A DNA stretch of 64,000 nt from Reichenbachiella ulvae (GTDB lineage Bacteria; Bacteroidota; Bacteroidia; Cytophagales; Cyclobacteriaceae). Every line of letters starts with the position of its first letter. Within the stretch, counting starts at the first letter, position 1. The notes beneath the pieces are model-generated. The model was not told the origin of the DNA. It saw only the letters and a list, made by a program, of their open reading frames with translations, and ran no database searches. Location of the stretch: NCBI RefSeq assembly GCF_025833875.1, contig NZ_JAOYOD010000001.1, positions 2,666,001-2,730,000 of the forward strand, in the 5' to 3' direction. Made by a program: the position numbers and the translations under genes. Below, piece after piece: positions 1-10,094 of the stretch.

Positions 1-2
1 TG

Positions 3-1805
3 TTTTTATCTGGCTTGCTTAGAGAAAAAATATTGGTAGACATACCAAGTCTAACCCCCTATTTCATGCCAGTGATCAGCCTGACCATGTTTTTCTACTG
101 GCGATACATCATCAATTTTATCAATTTCAAAAGAAACTTCCCCAGCCTGCTGACTTATCTCCAACCCTTTATGATAGGCAATGGCATACTTGGATTGGTC
201 TTATTTGCCTATATGGTCATCAGCAAGGATATCTATCTGCCTGTACAGGTGATTCGCTATCAGGTTATCATCAATGTGTTGGCTATTGTAGGCGTAGTTT
301 ATCTCATTAGAGGGTCTAAATATCCGCTGAACAAGTATTTTATTTATGGTTCCTTCTTACTGATTGTTTTTGCCTTTGTGGAAGCAATCACCTGGGACCC
401 GAACACCTCCACTGCGCAGTTGGTGAAATATGGGATTCTATTCGAAATTGTCATTTTCATGATCGGGATGAATCGGAAACGGGTCATGCTAAACAATGAA
501 GAAGAAGAAAGACTCAACCAACAAATACAGCAGTATAAGGTCAATGAGTCTCTCGCCAAATGGCAAAAATCTCAGCTAGAAAAGATCATTGACAATAGAA
601 CAGAAAAAATCAATCAAAAAAATGAGGTTCTAAAGGAGGCTTTTAAAAAAGCAGAAGAAGCTGCAAGAGCCAAATCAGAATTTCTGTCGATCATGAGTCA
701 TGAGATTCGGACGCCAATGAACGCCGTGATCGGGACCATACATCTCCTACTCTCAGAGAATCCGAAAAAATCTCAAATGGAGAATTTGAAAACTCTAAAA
801 TTCTCTGCTGAAAACCTATTGATTCTAATCAATGACATTCTGGACTACAGCAAAGCGGAAGCCGGAAAAATTCAGCTTGAAAACATCTCATTCGACTTAA
901 GAGAACTGACCAAGGGAATCGGAAATGCACATGAGATCAAAGCAAGAGACAATGGCATCAACTTTAACATATTAATTGATCATAAAATCCCAGATTATCT
1001 AGAAGGAGATCCTGCACGGATATCCCAAATTCTAAACAACCTAATCAGTAACGCCATTAAATTTACGCCAAAGGGAGAAGTCCGGCTGCTCATCAATTTA
1101 ATCAACCGTAGCGATGGAAAAGTAAGACTTCAATTCACCGTAGAGGATACTGGAATCGGGATATCAAAGGACAAACTTGAGGTCATATTTGAGAGTTTCA
1201 CTCAAGCTCACGAGGAAATTTCCAGAAAATTTGGCGGAACTGGCCTGGGACTAGCCATTACCAAGAGGTTACTTGCACTTTTCAACAGCCAGATATTCGT
1301 AGAAAGTCAGCACGGTAAAGGGACCAAATTTTATTTCACACTGGAATTAATGGAAGCCCATTCTCAACCAGAAATTATCGACATAGACCCCAAAGACCTC
1401 ACTCCAAAACTGAAGAACAAAAACATACTGATCGTAGATGACAATGAGATCAACCTGCTCATGGCCGAAAAATTCATTAAAAAATGGGGCATGAAATGTG
1501 AAACTGTTCAATCCGGTCATGAGGCAATTGAAGCGGTTTTCAACCACGATTTTGATTTGATACTTTTAGATCTGCAAATGCCTGAAATGGATGGCTACCA
1601 AACAGCCAATACCATCAGAACTTTTGATGATCCAAGATACAGTTTGATTCCAATCATTGCGATCTCCGCAGACAGCTACGACAATGTCAAAGCCAATATT
1701 CAGCAATCTCATTTTGATGATTTTATTTCCAAACCCTTTAACCCCTCAGACCTCCTTACGATGATCAATAGACACATCAATGAGGTCGATCAGGCAGAAA
1801 AATAA
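3..1805 (+). CDS. Hybrid sensor histidine kinase, 7TM type, 5'-truncated by window edge
   Basis: The frame is open to the left edge, so the true start lies outside. The visible N-terminus (about 150 residues from the TTG at 15) is a run of membrane helices resembling the end of a 7TMR-DISM sensor module, followed by a short coiled coil. Residues below are numbered from that TTG. The HisKA H-box SHEIRTPMN has its phospho-His at about 229. The HATPase domain shows the N-box NLISNAIKFT and the G-boxes DTGIGI and GTGLGLAI. A C-terminal receiver domain has DDNEIN, the phospho-acceptor Asp at about 519 in LLDLQMPEMDG, and the conserved Lys in SKPF. It should autophosphorylate and pass phosphate to its own receiver; there is no Hpt domain or output domain here. 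The partner and signal cannot be deduced. Confidence 0.9.
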   Translation, partial: FLSGLLREKILVDIPSLTPYFMPVISLTMFFYWRYIINFINFKRNFPSLLTYLQPFMIGNGILGLVLFAYMVISKDIYLPVQVIRYQVIINVLAIVGVVYLIRGSKYPLNKYFIYGSFLLIVFAFVEAITWDPNTSTAQLVKYGILFEIVIFMIGMNRKRVMLNNEEEERLNQQIQQYKVNESLAKWQKSQLEKIIDNRTEKINQKNEVLKEAFKKAEEAARAKSEFLSIMSHEIRTPMNAVIGTIHLLLSENPKKSQMENLKTLKFSAENLLILINDILDYSKAEAGKIQLENISFDLRELTKGIGNAHEIKARDNGINFNILIDHKIPDYLEGDPARISQILNNLISNAIKFTPKGEVRLLINLINRSDGKVRLQFTVEDTGIGISKDKLEVIFESFTQAHEEISRKFGGTGLGLAITKRLLALFNSQIFVESQHGKGTKFYFTLELMEAHSQPEIIDIDPKDLTPKLKNKNILIVDDNEINLLMAEKFIKKWGMKCETVQSGHEAIEAVFNHDFDLILLDLQMPEMDGYQTANTIRTFDDPRYSLIPIIAISADSYDNVKANIQQSHFDDFISKPFNPSDLLTMINRHINEVDQAEK

Positions 1806-1825
1806 AGGCAACCCGAAGGTTGCCT
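1806..1825 (-). terminator. Rho-independent terminator of the PorP/SprF operon
   Basis: Perfect 8-bp stem AGGCAACC/GGTTGCCT with a TTCG tetraloop on the minus strand, followed there by TTATTTTTC. It lies between two convergent genes and serves the minus-strand operon; the plus side has no T-run. Confidence 0.8.
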
Positions 1826-1852
1826 CATATGGTTAAGTTAGAATGGTTTCTA

Positions 1853-2761
1853 TCAGAAAAATTTCTTTTTAAGTATCTGGCCTCTACTGAGTGCTGCATC
1901 AAATGCTATACTTATTTCATGCGTGCCATAGTTACTCTGAATCAAAGAGTTGCTTGGCAACTCGAAGGAGTACCCTAGCCTCAGGTTTTTGGTCAATTCC
2001 ATCGAAAGGAAGAAACCAAAATATTTGAAATCTCTGGCATTGAGTCCAAACCAGATGTAGCCTTCCATAAAAGTACTCACACTCAGATCCAGAGATGGCT
2101 TGCCACCGTCTACCAATCTTGCCATACCTGACACCTTATAGTAGCTGGAGAAGAAGGCTCTATGAACATACCCTGCTCCCAGATAATAGTGTCTTTTGTA
2201 CCGAGTACTTGTAGACACACCGTCCTCCACATGCACATCCAAAATTCGAGGGACAGAAAATCCCACATAATAATTCTCCGACATCAGCATCATTCCTGCA
2301 CCAAAATTGGGCTGAGTAACATTATCTAATCCTATGTACAACCTTTCATCGTCCACATAATCCAATGTCAACAAATCCATATCATAACTATAGTTGATCA
2401 TACCTCCCTGGACTCCCATTCCCAATTTCGACTCACCAAAACTGAGATTATAAGATGCTGCCATTTGTATCTCCGTGTTATTGTTGATGCCCAGGCGATC
2501 GTTCACCAAAATGGCTCCCACACCTATTTGACCTTCCTTGAAGGCAGACTGCATCATGAGTGTATTGGTGACTGGTGCTCCTTCCAACCCTACCCATTGC
2601 ACACTGGAAATAAAAGAGGCAGAAAATCGATTGTATATCCCAGCATAGGCCGGGTTGATCATCATTTTGTTGAACTGATACTGTTTATACAAAGGATCCA
2701 GTTGCCCTTTTGCTGTAAGACTTGAAACCAAGAGCAGGTATATGATTATTGCTTTCTTCAT
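1853..2761 (-). CDS. PorP/SprF-family type IX secretion outer-membrane protein
   Basis: 302 residues. A signal peptide (about 1-19, ending in AKGQ) precedes the family's opening region, with QYQFNKMMINPAYAG near residues 27-41, then alternating beta strands typical of the PorP/SprF barrel. In Flavobacterium, SprF-like proteins are needed for secretion or anchoring of the type B CTD protein encoded beside them. Here the type B CTD gene lies only 3 bp upstream on the same strand, which fits that pairing. The gene is the last of a three-gene operon beginning at 9897 and is followed by a strong hairpin terminator. The family call is confident; the specific cargo is inferred from context. Confidence 0.88.
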   Translation of the reverse strand: MKKAIIIYLLLVSSLTAKGQLDPLYKQYQFNKMMINPAYAGIYNRFSASFISSVQWVGLEGAPVTNTLMMQSAFKEGQIGVGAILVNDRLGINNNTEIQMAASYNLSFGESKLGMGVQGGMINYSYDMDLLTLDYVDDERLYIGLDNVTQPNFGAGMMLMSENYYVGFSVPRILDVHVEDGVSTSTRYKRHYYLGAGYVHRAFFSSYYKVSGMARLVDGGKPSLDLSVSTFMEGYIWFGLNARDFKYFGFFLSMELTKNLRLGYSFELPSNSLIQSNYGTHEISIAFDAALSRGQILKKKFF

Positions 2762-2764
2762 GGC

Positions 2765-4096
2765 TTATCTCTTTAAAAATAAAAACCCCGAACTCACATT
2801 CTTTCCGCTCTTTCGAATCGTATAAAAGTAATTTCCATCTTCCAGGTCGCGTCGATTACCGACATTGGCGATTCCTTCAAAAACCCGATCCTGATTATCA
2901 TAATTACTAAGATGAAATACCTTTAATCCATTTCTGTCAAAGATCTCAATCACATTATCTTCATAAAGCTCGATATTCTCTATCCTCAAGAAATCATGTT
3001 TACCATCCTTGTATGGCGTCAGTACATTGATCACTTTGAGTGGGGGCAATTTGCTATCCTCTCCTATATACCCGATGGTGAAATATTCCCCATTTGCAAT
3101 TCCTTCACTCGTCAGATAACCTGTAAAGTCACCTCCCTTGATATCTGAAACACCTAAGGAATGATAGGGTGAAGTCAAATCGGCCGCCTGTGCCACTACT
3201 AACATATCCTGAGACTCGATGAAAGGCTCATCAGCATAAGGAAGAACAATCTTGCCAGAACTATAGCGCTCGTCTCTGTCCATCCGCCAATATCGCTCAT
3301 GGGATATCTCAACCAAATCATCTCCGATCTCCGAAATAGGCGCTTGATCAAATGCCTCTATCCCAATCACAGGATTGATACCATCTACCTCAAGCAATCG
3401 AACAGGCAAATACTCATCGTCCGTACCAACGGGAAAAAACACCTCTCCTCGACCCATCCGATAAAGATTACCAATGAAATAGCTCCTCTCATTGGCACCT
3501 ACCAATACCATGGAGGAGTCCAGTAGGACATGGACTCCCTCCATGATACGGATTTTACCCCCGTTCATATTTATAGTTCCATCCAGCAGCATGTCGCTAC
3601 TGATATTGGTAATCGTGCCTGGTCCTAAAGTAAGATTCGACAAATCATCTTCAGTTGAACTCAAAAACTGATCTTCCCCTATCAATATGAGATCACCTTG
3701 ATCATTTATGAAAGATCCCGTATTAGACATGCTACCAGTCAAAAACAGCTGTCCTTTGTTGGTGAAACTGCCTTGATTGGAAAGATGACCATTGACAGTA
3801 ATTGAGCTCCCTTCGGTGGTGCTTAAGATGGCCCCATCTATGACCAATCCCTGACCCAATCCCTGAAAAGAAAAAATAAGGGAGGAGTACGTCAAAGCCC
3901 CTGACAAGGCTATTTTCGCGTATTTTCCTTCTGTCCCAAGGTTTTTGTAAAACACACGAATGAATCTAAATTTCGCTTTCAGGTTGTACTGAAAAACCTC
4001 CTCCCTATTTTTTGGTTGTTGGGTTGATGTGAATATTTTATTGAATGCTCTAATACCTGGTATCAAGAGACATTCCATTAAATATGACTGTCTCAT
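2765..4096 (-). CDS. Secreted protein with T9SS type B (gliding-motility) C-terminal domain
   Basis: 443 residues. The last about 90 residues (from PPLKVINVLTPYKDG to FLFLKR) match the CHU_C/gliding-motility C-terminal sorting domain: INVLTPYKDGKHDF, then EIFDRNGLKVF and the closing strand. The middle (about 90-200) is rich in short G-, S- and T-containing strands like passenger beta-solenoid segments. The N-terminus is odd: about 60 polar or basic residues precede the first signal-like hydrophobic stretch (about 62-80). No in-frame Met lies closer to it, so either the signal is long or the true start is a non-ATG codon. The gene starts 2 bp after the stop of the large fibre gene and ends 3 bp before the PorP/SprF gene, so the three are probably co-transcribed. 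Confidence 0.82.
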   Translation of the reverse strand: MRQSYLMECLLIPGIRAFNKIFTSTQQPKNREEVFQYNLKAKFRFIRVFYKNLGTEGKYAKIALSGALTYSSLIFSFQGLGQGLVIDGAILSTTEGSSITVNGHLSNQGSFTNKGQLFLTGSMSNTGSFINDQGDLILIGEDQFLSSTEDDLSNLTLGPGTITNISSDMLLDGTINMNGGKIRIMEGVHVLLDSSMVLVGANERSYFIGNLYRMGRGEVFFPVGTDDEYLPVRLLEVDGINPVIGIEAFDQAPISEIGDDLVEISHERYWRMDRDERYSSGKIVLPYADEPFIESQDMLVVAQAADLTSPYHSLGVSDIKGGDFTGYLTSEGIANGEYFTIGYIGEDSKLPPLKVINVLTPYKDGKHDFLRIENIELYEDNVIEIFDRNGLKVFHLSNYDNQDRVFEGIANVGNRRDLEDGNYFYTIRKSGKNVSSGFLFLKR

Positions 4097-4098
4097 GA

Positions 4099-7000
4099 TT
4101 AGAATATTGCGCCTTTTAGGTTATCTGAAAGGGATACCTGCATCCAGGCAGCCAAATCCTCGACGTATACTAATTTCATAATCGAGTTGCCATAAAGCTG
4201 TAGAATATTTCCGTTGGTCGGATCTACATAAATCTTATTGCTATTAGATTCTAATGAGGTCACATAATAGACCCTTCCTCTAAACCCACCATCCGGATCA
4301 ACGTTGATAATTATAAGTTCCTGACCATCAACTCCAGGAGAAATCCCGGTGATTCTCGCTACTTCCGCCTCCGATGTGCTACTCATGCTATTCTGAACTT
4401 TAATAATTCTTGTTTTTTCAGGAACAGTCAAAGTAAAATTCGTTGATGAAATGTTTTGAACAGCATTAGCTATAGGAGTGATGATAGTCCCTCCAATTTG
4501 CAAATCTCCTGTTAAATAATTTTGATCCGCACCAGAGACGTAAAGTCCTCTTTTGACAGCTGTAGAACTCGTATTCATATTAACCACCAATCCATAATTA
4601 TAGGTTCCACTGGTTGCGTTATTGTCAATATAGACTGATCCAGTTGTAGTATTTTCTATCTCCACCTGATAGGTTGTCAAAGGACTGGTGATAGAACCAA
4701 AACCTACAGCACCAGATGCATACATTCTAAAACCCTGATTGGCTCCCAATGCGCTGCCTGGTGCAATCTTGAAATAATCATCCGTTGCATCCAAACCAAT
4801 ACTGAAATTACCAGCAGCTTGTGAGCTAAAATTCATAGAGACATCACTAGTTCCCGTTTGATCTAAAAAGGATGCCATTGGACTCGTCGAACTGGAAGTT
4901 GTACTCATTACACCAAGTTTTGTACCGGGGTTAGTTGTTCCAATCCCTACATTACCAGCTGTATAGTAGGCATTCTCTCCATTAGTTGACCAGACCCCTG
5001 TAGGCACAGCTCCCCAAGACAATCCTTTCCCATCAGTTGTAAGAAAATTACCCGCCTGCCCTGTGACATCTGGGACTTCCCTAAACTGACTCAAGTCCAC
5101 ATTAACATTGTTTTTGTCTTCGAACAATCTCAGAATATCACCTGACATTTCAGCGGTGGTCAATAGTTCATTGGAGGCATCCGAATCGGCATCATTTGGA
5201 GATGTGATAAAACCGAAAGCGGCAATCTCATCCTGAGTCAATTGTGTATTATCATCACCATCCGCTAAACCGGCTGGGACATTAGTCAAGCTGGCAAAGT
5301 TCCCATCAAAATCATCTGTAACATCTGTATCATACATGCTTAAATCAATCTTAGTAGCATCTGGGTCTCCAGTCAATTCTATCACTCCCTCGGTAAAAGT
5401 CAAATTCTGAATTTCATTCGTTGCACTGGCATCAGCATCGTTGGGCGAAGTAATAAAACCAAAGGCAGCGATTTCATCCTTCGTCAATTGAGTATCTGCA
5501 TCTCCGTCTGCTATGTCTGAGGGAATGGAGCTTACTTCCGTCCAGTCGATTCCATCTTTGATGGAAGCAGGAACCGTAGGATCTAGTTCTGTCGACAAGT
5601 AACCATTGTTGGCTACAAAGGCATCCACCTCATCTTCAGTCAACTGAGTATCTGCATCACCATCTGCTATGTCCGTTGGAATGGAACTTACTTCCGTCCA
5701 ATCTATCCCGTCTTTTATGGAAGCAGGAACCGTAGGGTCTAGTTCTGTCGACAAGTAACCATTGTTGGCAACAAAGGCATCCACCTCATCCTCTGTCAAT
5801 TGAGTATCTGCATCTCCGTCTGCTATGTCTGAGGGAATGGAGCTTACTTCCGTCCAATCAATTCCATCTTTGATGGAAGCAGGAACGCTTGGGTCTGATT
5901 CTGTAGACAAGTAACCATTGTTGGCTACAAAGGCATCAACCTCATCCTCTGTCAATTGAGTATCTGCATCTCCGTCTGCTATGTCTGAGGGAATGGAGCT
6001 TACTTCCGTCCAGTCGATTCCATCTTTGATGGAAGCAGGAACGCTTGGGTCTGATTCTGTAGACAAGTAACCATTGTTGGCTACAAAGGCATCAACCTCA
6101 TCCTCTGTCAATTGAGTATCTGCATCTCCGTCTGCTATGTCTGAGGGAATGGAGCTTACTTCCGTCCAGTCGATTCCATCTTTGATGGAAGCAGGAACGC
6201 TTGGGTCTGATTCTGTAGACAAGTAACCATTGTTGGCTACAAAGGCATCAACCTCATCCTCTGTCAATTGAGTATCTGCATCTCCGTCTGCTATGTCCGC
6301 CGGAATGGAGCTTACTTCCGTCCAATCAATTCCGTCTTTGATGGAAGCAGGAACCGTAGGATCTAGTTCTGTAGATATATATCCATTGTTGGCAACAAAA
6401 GCATCCACTTCATCTTCGGTCAACTGCGTATCTGCGTCTCCGTCAGCTATGTCCGAGGGAATGGAACTTAATTCCGTCCAATCAATTCCGTCTTTGATGG
6501 AAGCAGGAACCGTAGGATCTAGTTCTGTAGATAAATATCCGTTGTTGGCAACAAAAGCATCCACTTCATCTTCGGTCAACTGAGTATCATCATCCCCATC
6601 GGCTAACCCTGCAGGAACTGATGTCAACTTGGAGAAGGAAACGTCTGTTACTTTCGCATCAGTGACTGCACCATTGCTCAATTTGGGAGTGGTAACGGCA
6701 CCATCTGGAATTGCAGCTGAAGCAGCATCTGTAATTTCACTTTGCAATTCCTCTAAGGCCTGCTGAACCGTATTAGAAGTCAAATTTCCTGTGGGAGATA
6801 CCGCTACCTCACTGGCGTTTTGATCATCTGTATCATCCATAAAAGCACTTAGGTCTACCGAAGTTGCATCATTACTTAATGAAAGTGTTGTTCCTGACAA
6901 GGACAGATCTTGAATTTCATTAGTGGCATCCGCATCCGCATCGTCTGCTGAGGTGATAAATCCATTGTTTGTTACGAAAGTGACTACTTCGGCCTCAGTC

Positions 7001-9897
7001 AACTGAGTATCATCATCTCCATCGGCCAAATCCGCTGGAACATTAGTAAGACTGGTAAAGTCTCCATCAAAGTCATCCGAAGCATCAGTATCATAGCCGC
7101 TTAGATCTATGGAGGTCGCATCCGGATCACCAGATAGCGTGATCACACCTGCACTGAAACTTAAATCCTGAATTTCATTAGTGGCATCTGCATCCGCATC
7201 GTCTGCCGAGGTTATAAATCCATTGTTTGTTACGAAAGTGACTACTTCTGCTTCTGTCAACTGAGTATCGTCATCTCCATCTGCTAATCCAGCTGGAACA
7301 TTGGTCAAGTTGGCAAAGTCTCCGTCAAAATCGTCTGAGGCATCAGTATCATAGCCACTCAAGTCTATCGTGGTTGCTCCCGGGTCATTGCTCAAGGCGA
7401 TCACTCCGTCTGTAAAGGTCAAATCCTGAATCTCGTTGCTCGCATCTGCATCTGCATCATTTGGAGAAGTGATAAACCCATTATCGGTTACAAAAGTAAT
7501 TACTTGCGCTTCGGTTAGTTGAGTGTCGTTATCCCCATCAGCTAAATCTGCAGGAACATTGGTTAGGCTAGCAAAGTCTCCGTTAAAATCATCACTGGCA
7601 TTAGCATCATATCCGCTCAAGTCTATCGTGGTTGCTCCCGGGTCATTGCTCAAGGCGATCACTCCGTCTGTAAAGGTCAAGTCCTGAATCTCATTGCTGG
7701 CATCTGCATCTGCATCATTTGGAGAAGTGATAAACCCGTTATCTGTTACAAAAGCAACAACTTGTGCTTCAGTCAACTGAGTATCATCATCACCATCGGC
7801 CAACCCTGCAGGAACTGATGTCAATTTGGAGAAGGAAACGTCTGTTACTTTCGCATCTGTGACTGCACCATTGCTCAATTTGGCATTGGTAACCGATCCA
7901 TCAGCAATTGCCGCAGAGGCGGCCTCCGTTATTTCACTTTGCAACTCTTCTAGCGCTGCCTGTACATCACTGGAAGCCAAATTGCCCCGAGGAGTAACCG
8001 GTACTTGAGTTGCAGTCTGATTGTCTGTGTTATCGAGATAAACAGATAAATCAACACTTGTTGCATCATCACTTAGAGACAGCGTGTTTTCATTCAAACT
8101 CAAATCCTGAATCTCATTTGTAGCATCCGCATCCGCATCGTCTGCTGAGGTGATAAATCCATTGTTAGCCACAAACGCATCTACTTCTGCCTCTGTCAAC
8201 TGAGTATCATCATCTCCATCGGCCAAATCCGCTGGGATATTGGTCAGACTGGAAAAGTCTCCGTCAAAATCATCCGAAGCATCAGTATCATAGCCACTCA
8301 AATCGATAGATGTAGCATCTGGATCTCCTGAAAGGGTAATCACACCAGCACTGAAACTTAAATCCTGAATCTCGTTGCTGGCATCCGCATCAGCATCGTC
8401 TGCCGAGGTGATATAGCCATTGTTAGCCACAAAGGCATCTACTTCGCTCTCGGTCAATTGCGTATTGTCATCACCATCGGCTATATCCGCAGGAATGGAA
8501 CTGACTTCTGTCCAATCAATCCCATCTTTGATATTCGCTGGTACGCTGGGGTCAGTTTCAGTTATTAGGAAGCCATTGTTTGAAACAAACGCGTCTACCT
8601 CTGTTTCGGTCAGCTGTGTATCGTCATCTCCATCAGCCAAACCTGCAGGCACATTGGTCAGACTGGTGAAGTCTCCGTCAAAATCATCACTGGCATCAGT
8701 ATCATAGCCACTCAAATCGATAGAGGTAGCATCTGGATCTCCTGAAAGGGTAATCACACCAGCACTGAAACTTAAATCCTGAATCTCATTGCTGGCATCT
8801 GCATCAGCATCGTCTGCCGAGGTGATATAGCCATTATTGGAAACAAAGGCATCTACCTCGCTCTCGGTCAATTGCGTATCGTCATCACCATCGGCTATAT
8901 CCGCAGGAATGGAACTGACTTCTGTCCAATCAATCCCATCTTTGATATTCGCTGGTACGCTGGGGTCAGTTTCTACTGTAAGAAACCCATTGTTAGCTAC
9001 AAAGGCATCCACTTCTGTTTCGGTCAGCTGTGTATCATCATCTCCATCAGCCAAACCTGCAGGCACATTAGTCAGACTGGTAAAGTCTCCATCAAAATCA
9101 TCACTGGCATCAGCATCATAGCCACTCAAATCTATGGCAGTTGCATCTGGGTCGTTGCTTAGGGTTATCACACCTGCATTGAAGGTTAGATCCTGAATCT
9201 CGTTGCTGGCATCTGCGTCTGCATCATCGGCACTTTTGACATAGCCCATCGCTGCAATCTCTACATCGGACAGCTTGGTATCGGTATCCAATACTGCAAG
9301 ATCTACACTATTGCCCGCATCAATGCTTAGAATAGTTCCTGACAAACTCAAAGTTTGATCATCGGATAATGTCAAATCGGACAATTTGATATAGCCAAAT
9401 GCAGCTATCTCCTCATCTGTTAACTTAGTATCCGTATCGATAGTGGCCAGATCGATAGTAGAACCAGAACTTAAAGTAAGCTCAGTTCCTGATAAAGAAA
9501 TATCCTGAATTTCGTTAGTAGCATCTAAATCTCCTGTGTTGGTAATCTGACTACCACTTACCGATATACCATCACCAGCAGTCAGAACTACATTGGAAGC
9601 GATAGACTGCCATGCGCCATTCAGCCAATAGTAAAAGGCATTTTCGTCACTATCATATACCATCAATCCATTTTCAGCATTCCCCAATTGGGAAATAAAT
9701 GAATTGGCAGTACGTTGGCTGGTGGACATTTTTGGAATCAATAAGCCCTGATTGTTTCCAGGGCTTACCAATTCTAAAACAGCATTAGGATTGGGTGATT
9801 CAGTGCCGATACCTACCGACTGGGCATTGACCAGATGGTTAAGGCAACAAAAAACTAGAATCACCAAAGCTCGAGTAAAGATTTGAATTTTCATCAA
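4099..9897 (-). CDS. Giant secreted fibre-like protein with tandem acidic repeats
   Basis: 1932 residues with a signal peptide (about 1-25, ending NAQ). The start of the mature part carries SVGIGTESPNPNAVLEL, a tail-fibre-like motif that returns near residue 1655 as GNVGIGTTNPGTKLGV. Between them lie two repeat classes. One is about 75-80 residues long (NEIQDL, SGYD, DASDDFDGDF, LTNVPAGLADGDDDTQLTE). The other is a 52-residue unit (DTQLTEDEVDAFVANNGY, then VPASIKDGIDWTE) in seven consecutive copies encoded at 5497-6588. The sequence is very acidic, with Asp-rich loops that could bind calcium (inference). The last about 270 residues are non-repetitive, with no T9SS sorting domain and no visible S74 chaperone. 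It heads the operon with a CTD protein and a PorP/SprF protein. The role is unknown; a surface fibre or adhesin is likely. Confidence 0.8.
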   Translation of the reverse strand: MMKIQIFTRALVILVFCCLNHLVNAQSVGIGTESPNPNAVLELVSPGNNQGLLIPKMSTSQRTANSFISQLGNAENGLMVYDSDENAFYYWLNGAWQSIASNVVLTAGDGISVSGSQITNTGDLDATNEIQDISLSGTELTLSSGSTIDLATIDTDTKLTDEEIAAFGYIKLSDLTLSDDQTLSLSGTILSIDAGNSVDLAVLDTDTKLSDVEIAAMGYVKSADDADADASNEIQDLTFNAGVITLSNDPDATAIDLSGYDADASDDFDGDFTSLTNVPAGLADGDDDTQLTETEVDAFVANNGFLTVETDPSVPANIKDGIDWTEVSSIPADIADGDDDTQLTESEVDAFVSNNGYITSADDADADASNEIQDLSFSAGVITLSGDPDATSIDLSGYDTDASDDFDGDFTSLTNVPAGLADGDDDTQLTETEVDAFVSNNGFLITETDPSVPANIKDGIDWTEVSSIPADIADGDDNTQLTESEVDAFVANNGYITSADDADADASNEIQDLSFSAGVITLSGDPDATSIDLSGYDTDASDDFDGDFSSLTNIPADLADGDDDTQLTEAEVDAFVANNGFITSADDADADATNEIQDLSLNENTLSLSDDATSVDLSVYLDNTDNQTATQVPVTPRGNLASSDVQAALEELQSEITEAASAAIADGSVTNAKLSNGAVTDAKVTDVSFSKLTSVPAGLADGDDDTQLTEAQVVAFVTDNGFITSPNDADADASNEIQDLTFTDGVIALSNDPGATTIDLSGYDANASDDFNGDFASLTNVPADLADGDNDTQLTEAQVITFVTDNGFITSPNDADADASNEIQDLTFTDGVIALSNDPGATTIDLSGYDTDASDDFDGDFANLTNVPAGLADGDDDTQLTEAEVVTFVTNNGFITSADDADADATNEIQDLSFSAGVITLSGDPDATSIDLSGYDTDASDDFDGDFTSLTNVPADLADGDDDTQLTEAEVVTFVTNNGFITSADDADADATNEIQDLSLSGTTLSLSNDATSVDLSAFMDDTDDQNASEVAVSPTGNLTSNTVQQALEELQSEITDAASAAIPDGAVTTPKLSNGAVTDAKVTDVSFSKLTSVPAGLADGDDDTQLTEDEVDAFVANNGYLSTELDPTVPASIKDGIDWTELSSIPSDIADGDADTQLTEDEVDAFVANNGYISTELDPTVPASIKDGIDWTEVSSIPADIADGDADTQLTEDEVDAFVANNGYLSTESDPSVPASIKDGIDWTEVSSIPSDIADGDADTQLTEDEVDAFVANNGYLSTESDPSVPASIKDGIDWTEVSSIPSDIADGDADTQLTEDEVDAFVANNGYLSTESDPSVPASIKDGIDWTEVSSIPSDIADGDADTQLTEDEVDAFVANNGYLSTELDPTVPASIKDGIDWTEVSSIPTDIADGDADTQLTEDEVDAFVANNGYLSTELDPTVPASIKDGIDWTEVSSIPSDIADGDADTQLTKDEIAAFGFITSPNDADASATNEIQNLTFTEGVIELTGDPDATKIDLSMYDTDVTDDFDGNFASLTNVPAGLADGDDNTQLTQDEIAAFGFITSPNDADSDASNELLTTAEMSGDILRLFEDKNNVNVDLSQFREVPDVTGQAGNFLTTDGKGLSWGAVPTGVWSTNGENAYYTAGNVGIGTTNPGTKLGVMSTTSSSTSPMASFLDQTGTSDVSMNFSSQAAGNFSIGLDATDDYFKIAPGSALGANQGFRMYASGAVGFGSITSPLTTYQVEIENTTTGSVYIDNNATSGTYNYGLVVNMNTSSTAVKRGLYVSGADQNYLTGDLQIGGTIITPIANAVQNISSTNFTLTVPEKTRIIKVQNSMSSTSEAEVARITGISPGVDGQELIIINVDPDGGFRGRVYYVTSLESNSNKIYVDPTNGNILQLYGNSIMKLVYVEDLAAWMQVSLSDNLKGAIF
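5497..6588 (-). repeat. Seven tandem 156-bp coding repeats in the fibre gene
   Basis: Seven in-frame units of exactly 156 bp (52 residues). Units 3-5 in the reading direction are identical in protein and essentially identical in DNA, whereas the outer units differ at several codons. This pattern fits recent amplification by recombination inside the array, so copy number may vary between strains. Confidence 0.9.
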
Positions 9898-9981
9898 TTA
9901 GGTTCATTAAGGTTTTACACTTCTCCCTTGGGACACCGGGAAATACTTAGTGCAAATTCCTACGAAACCTAATGTTTTTAC

Positions 9982-10021
9982 CTATCCTTATGGGATAGTT
10001 CTGTCCTACCCCACCGGGTAG
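9982..10021 (-). promoter_or_regulatory. Pair of short hairpins in the leader of the fibre operon
   Basis: Two adjacent inverted repeats lie 85-124 bp upstream of the fibre gene start: CTATCC...GGATAG (9982-9998) and CTACCC...GGGTAG (10006-10021). A single TGAATATTCG motif lies just beyond at 10048-10057. They may be operator or 5'-UTR structures; function is not shown. I saw nothing else in 9898-10094. Confidence 0.4.
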
Positions 10022-10094
10022 TTTGTCTAAAAACCAGCCTTGAAAGCTGAATATTCGACAAAATCCTGACAAAAAGCTTTAAAATCCTGCCAAA

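Noticed and set aside
6293..6583. Plus-strand frame with repeated SVQSIPSLMEAGTV
   Set aside because: It is the antisense shadow of the 156-bp coding repeats.
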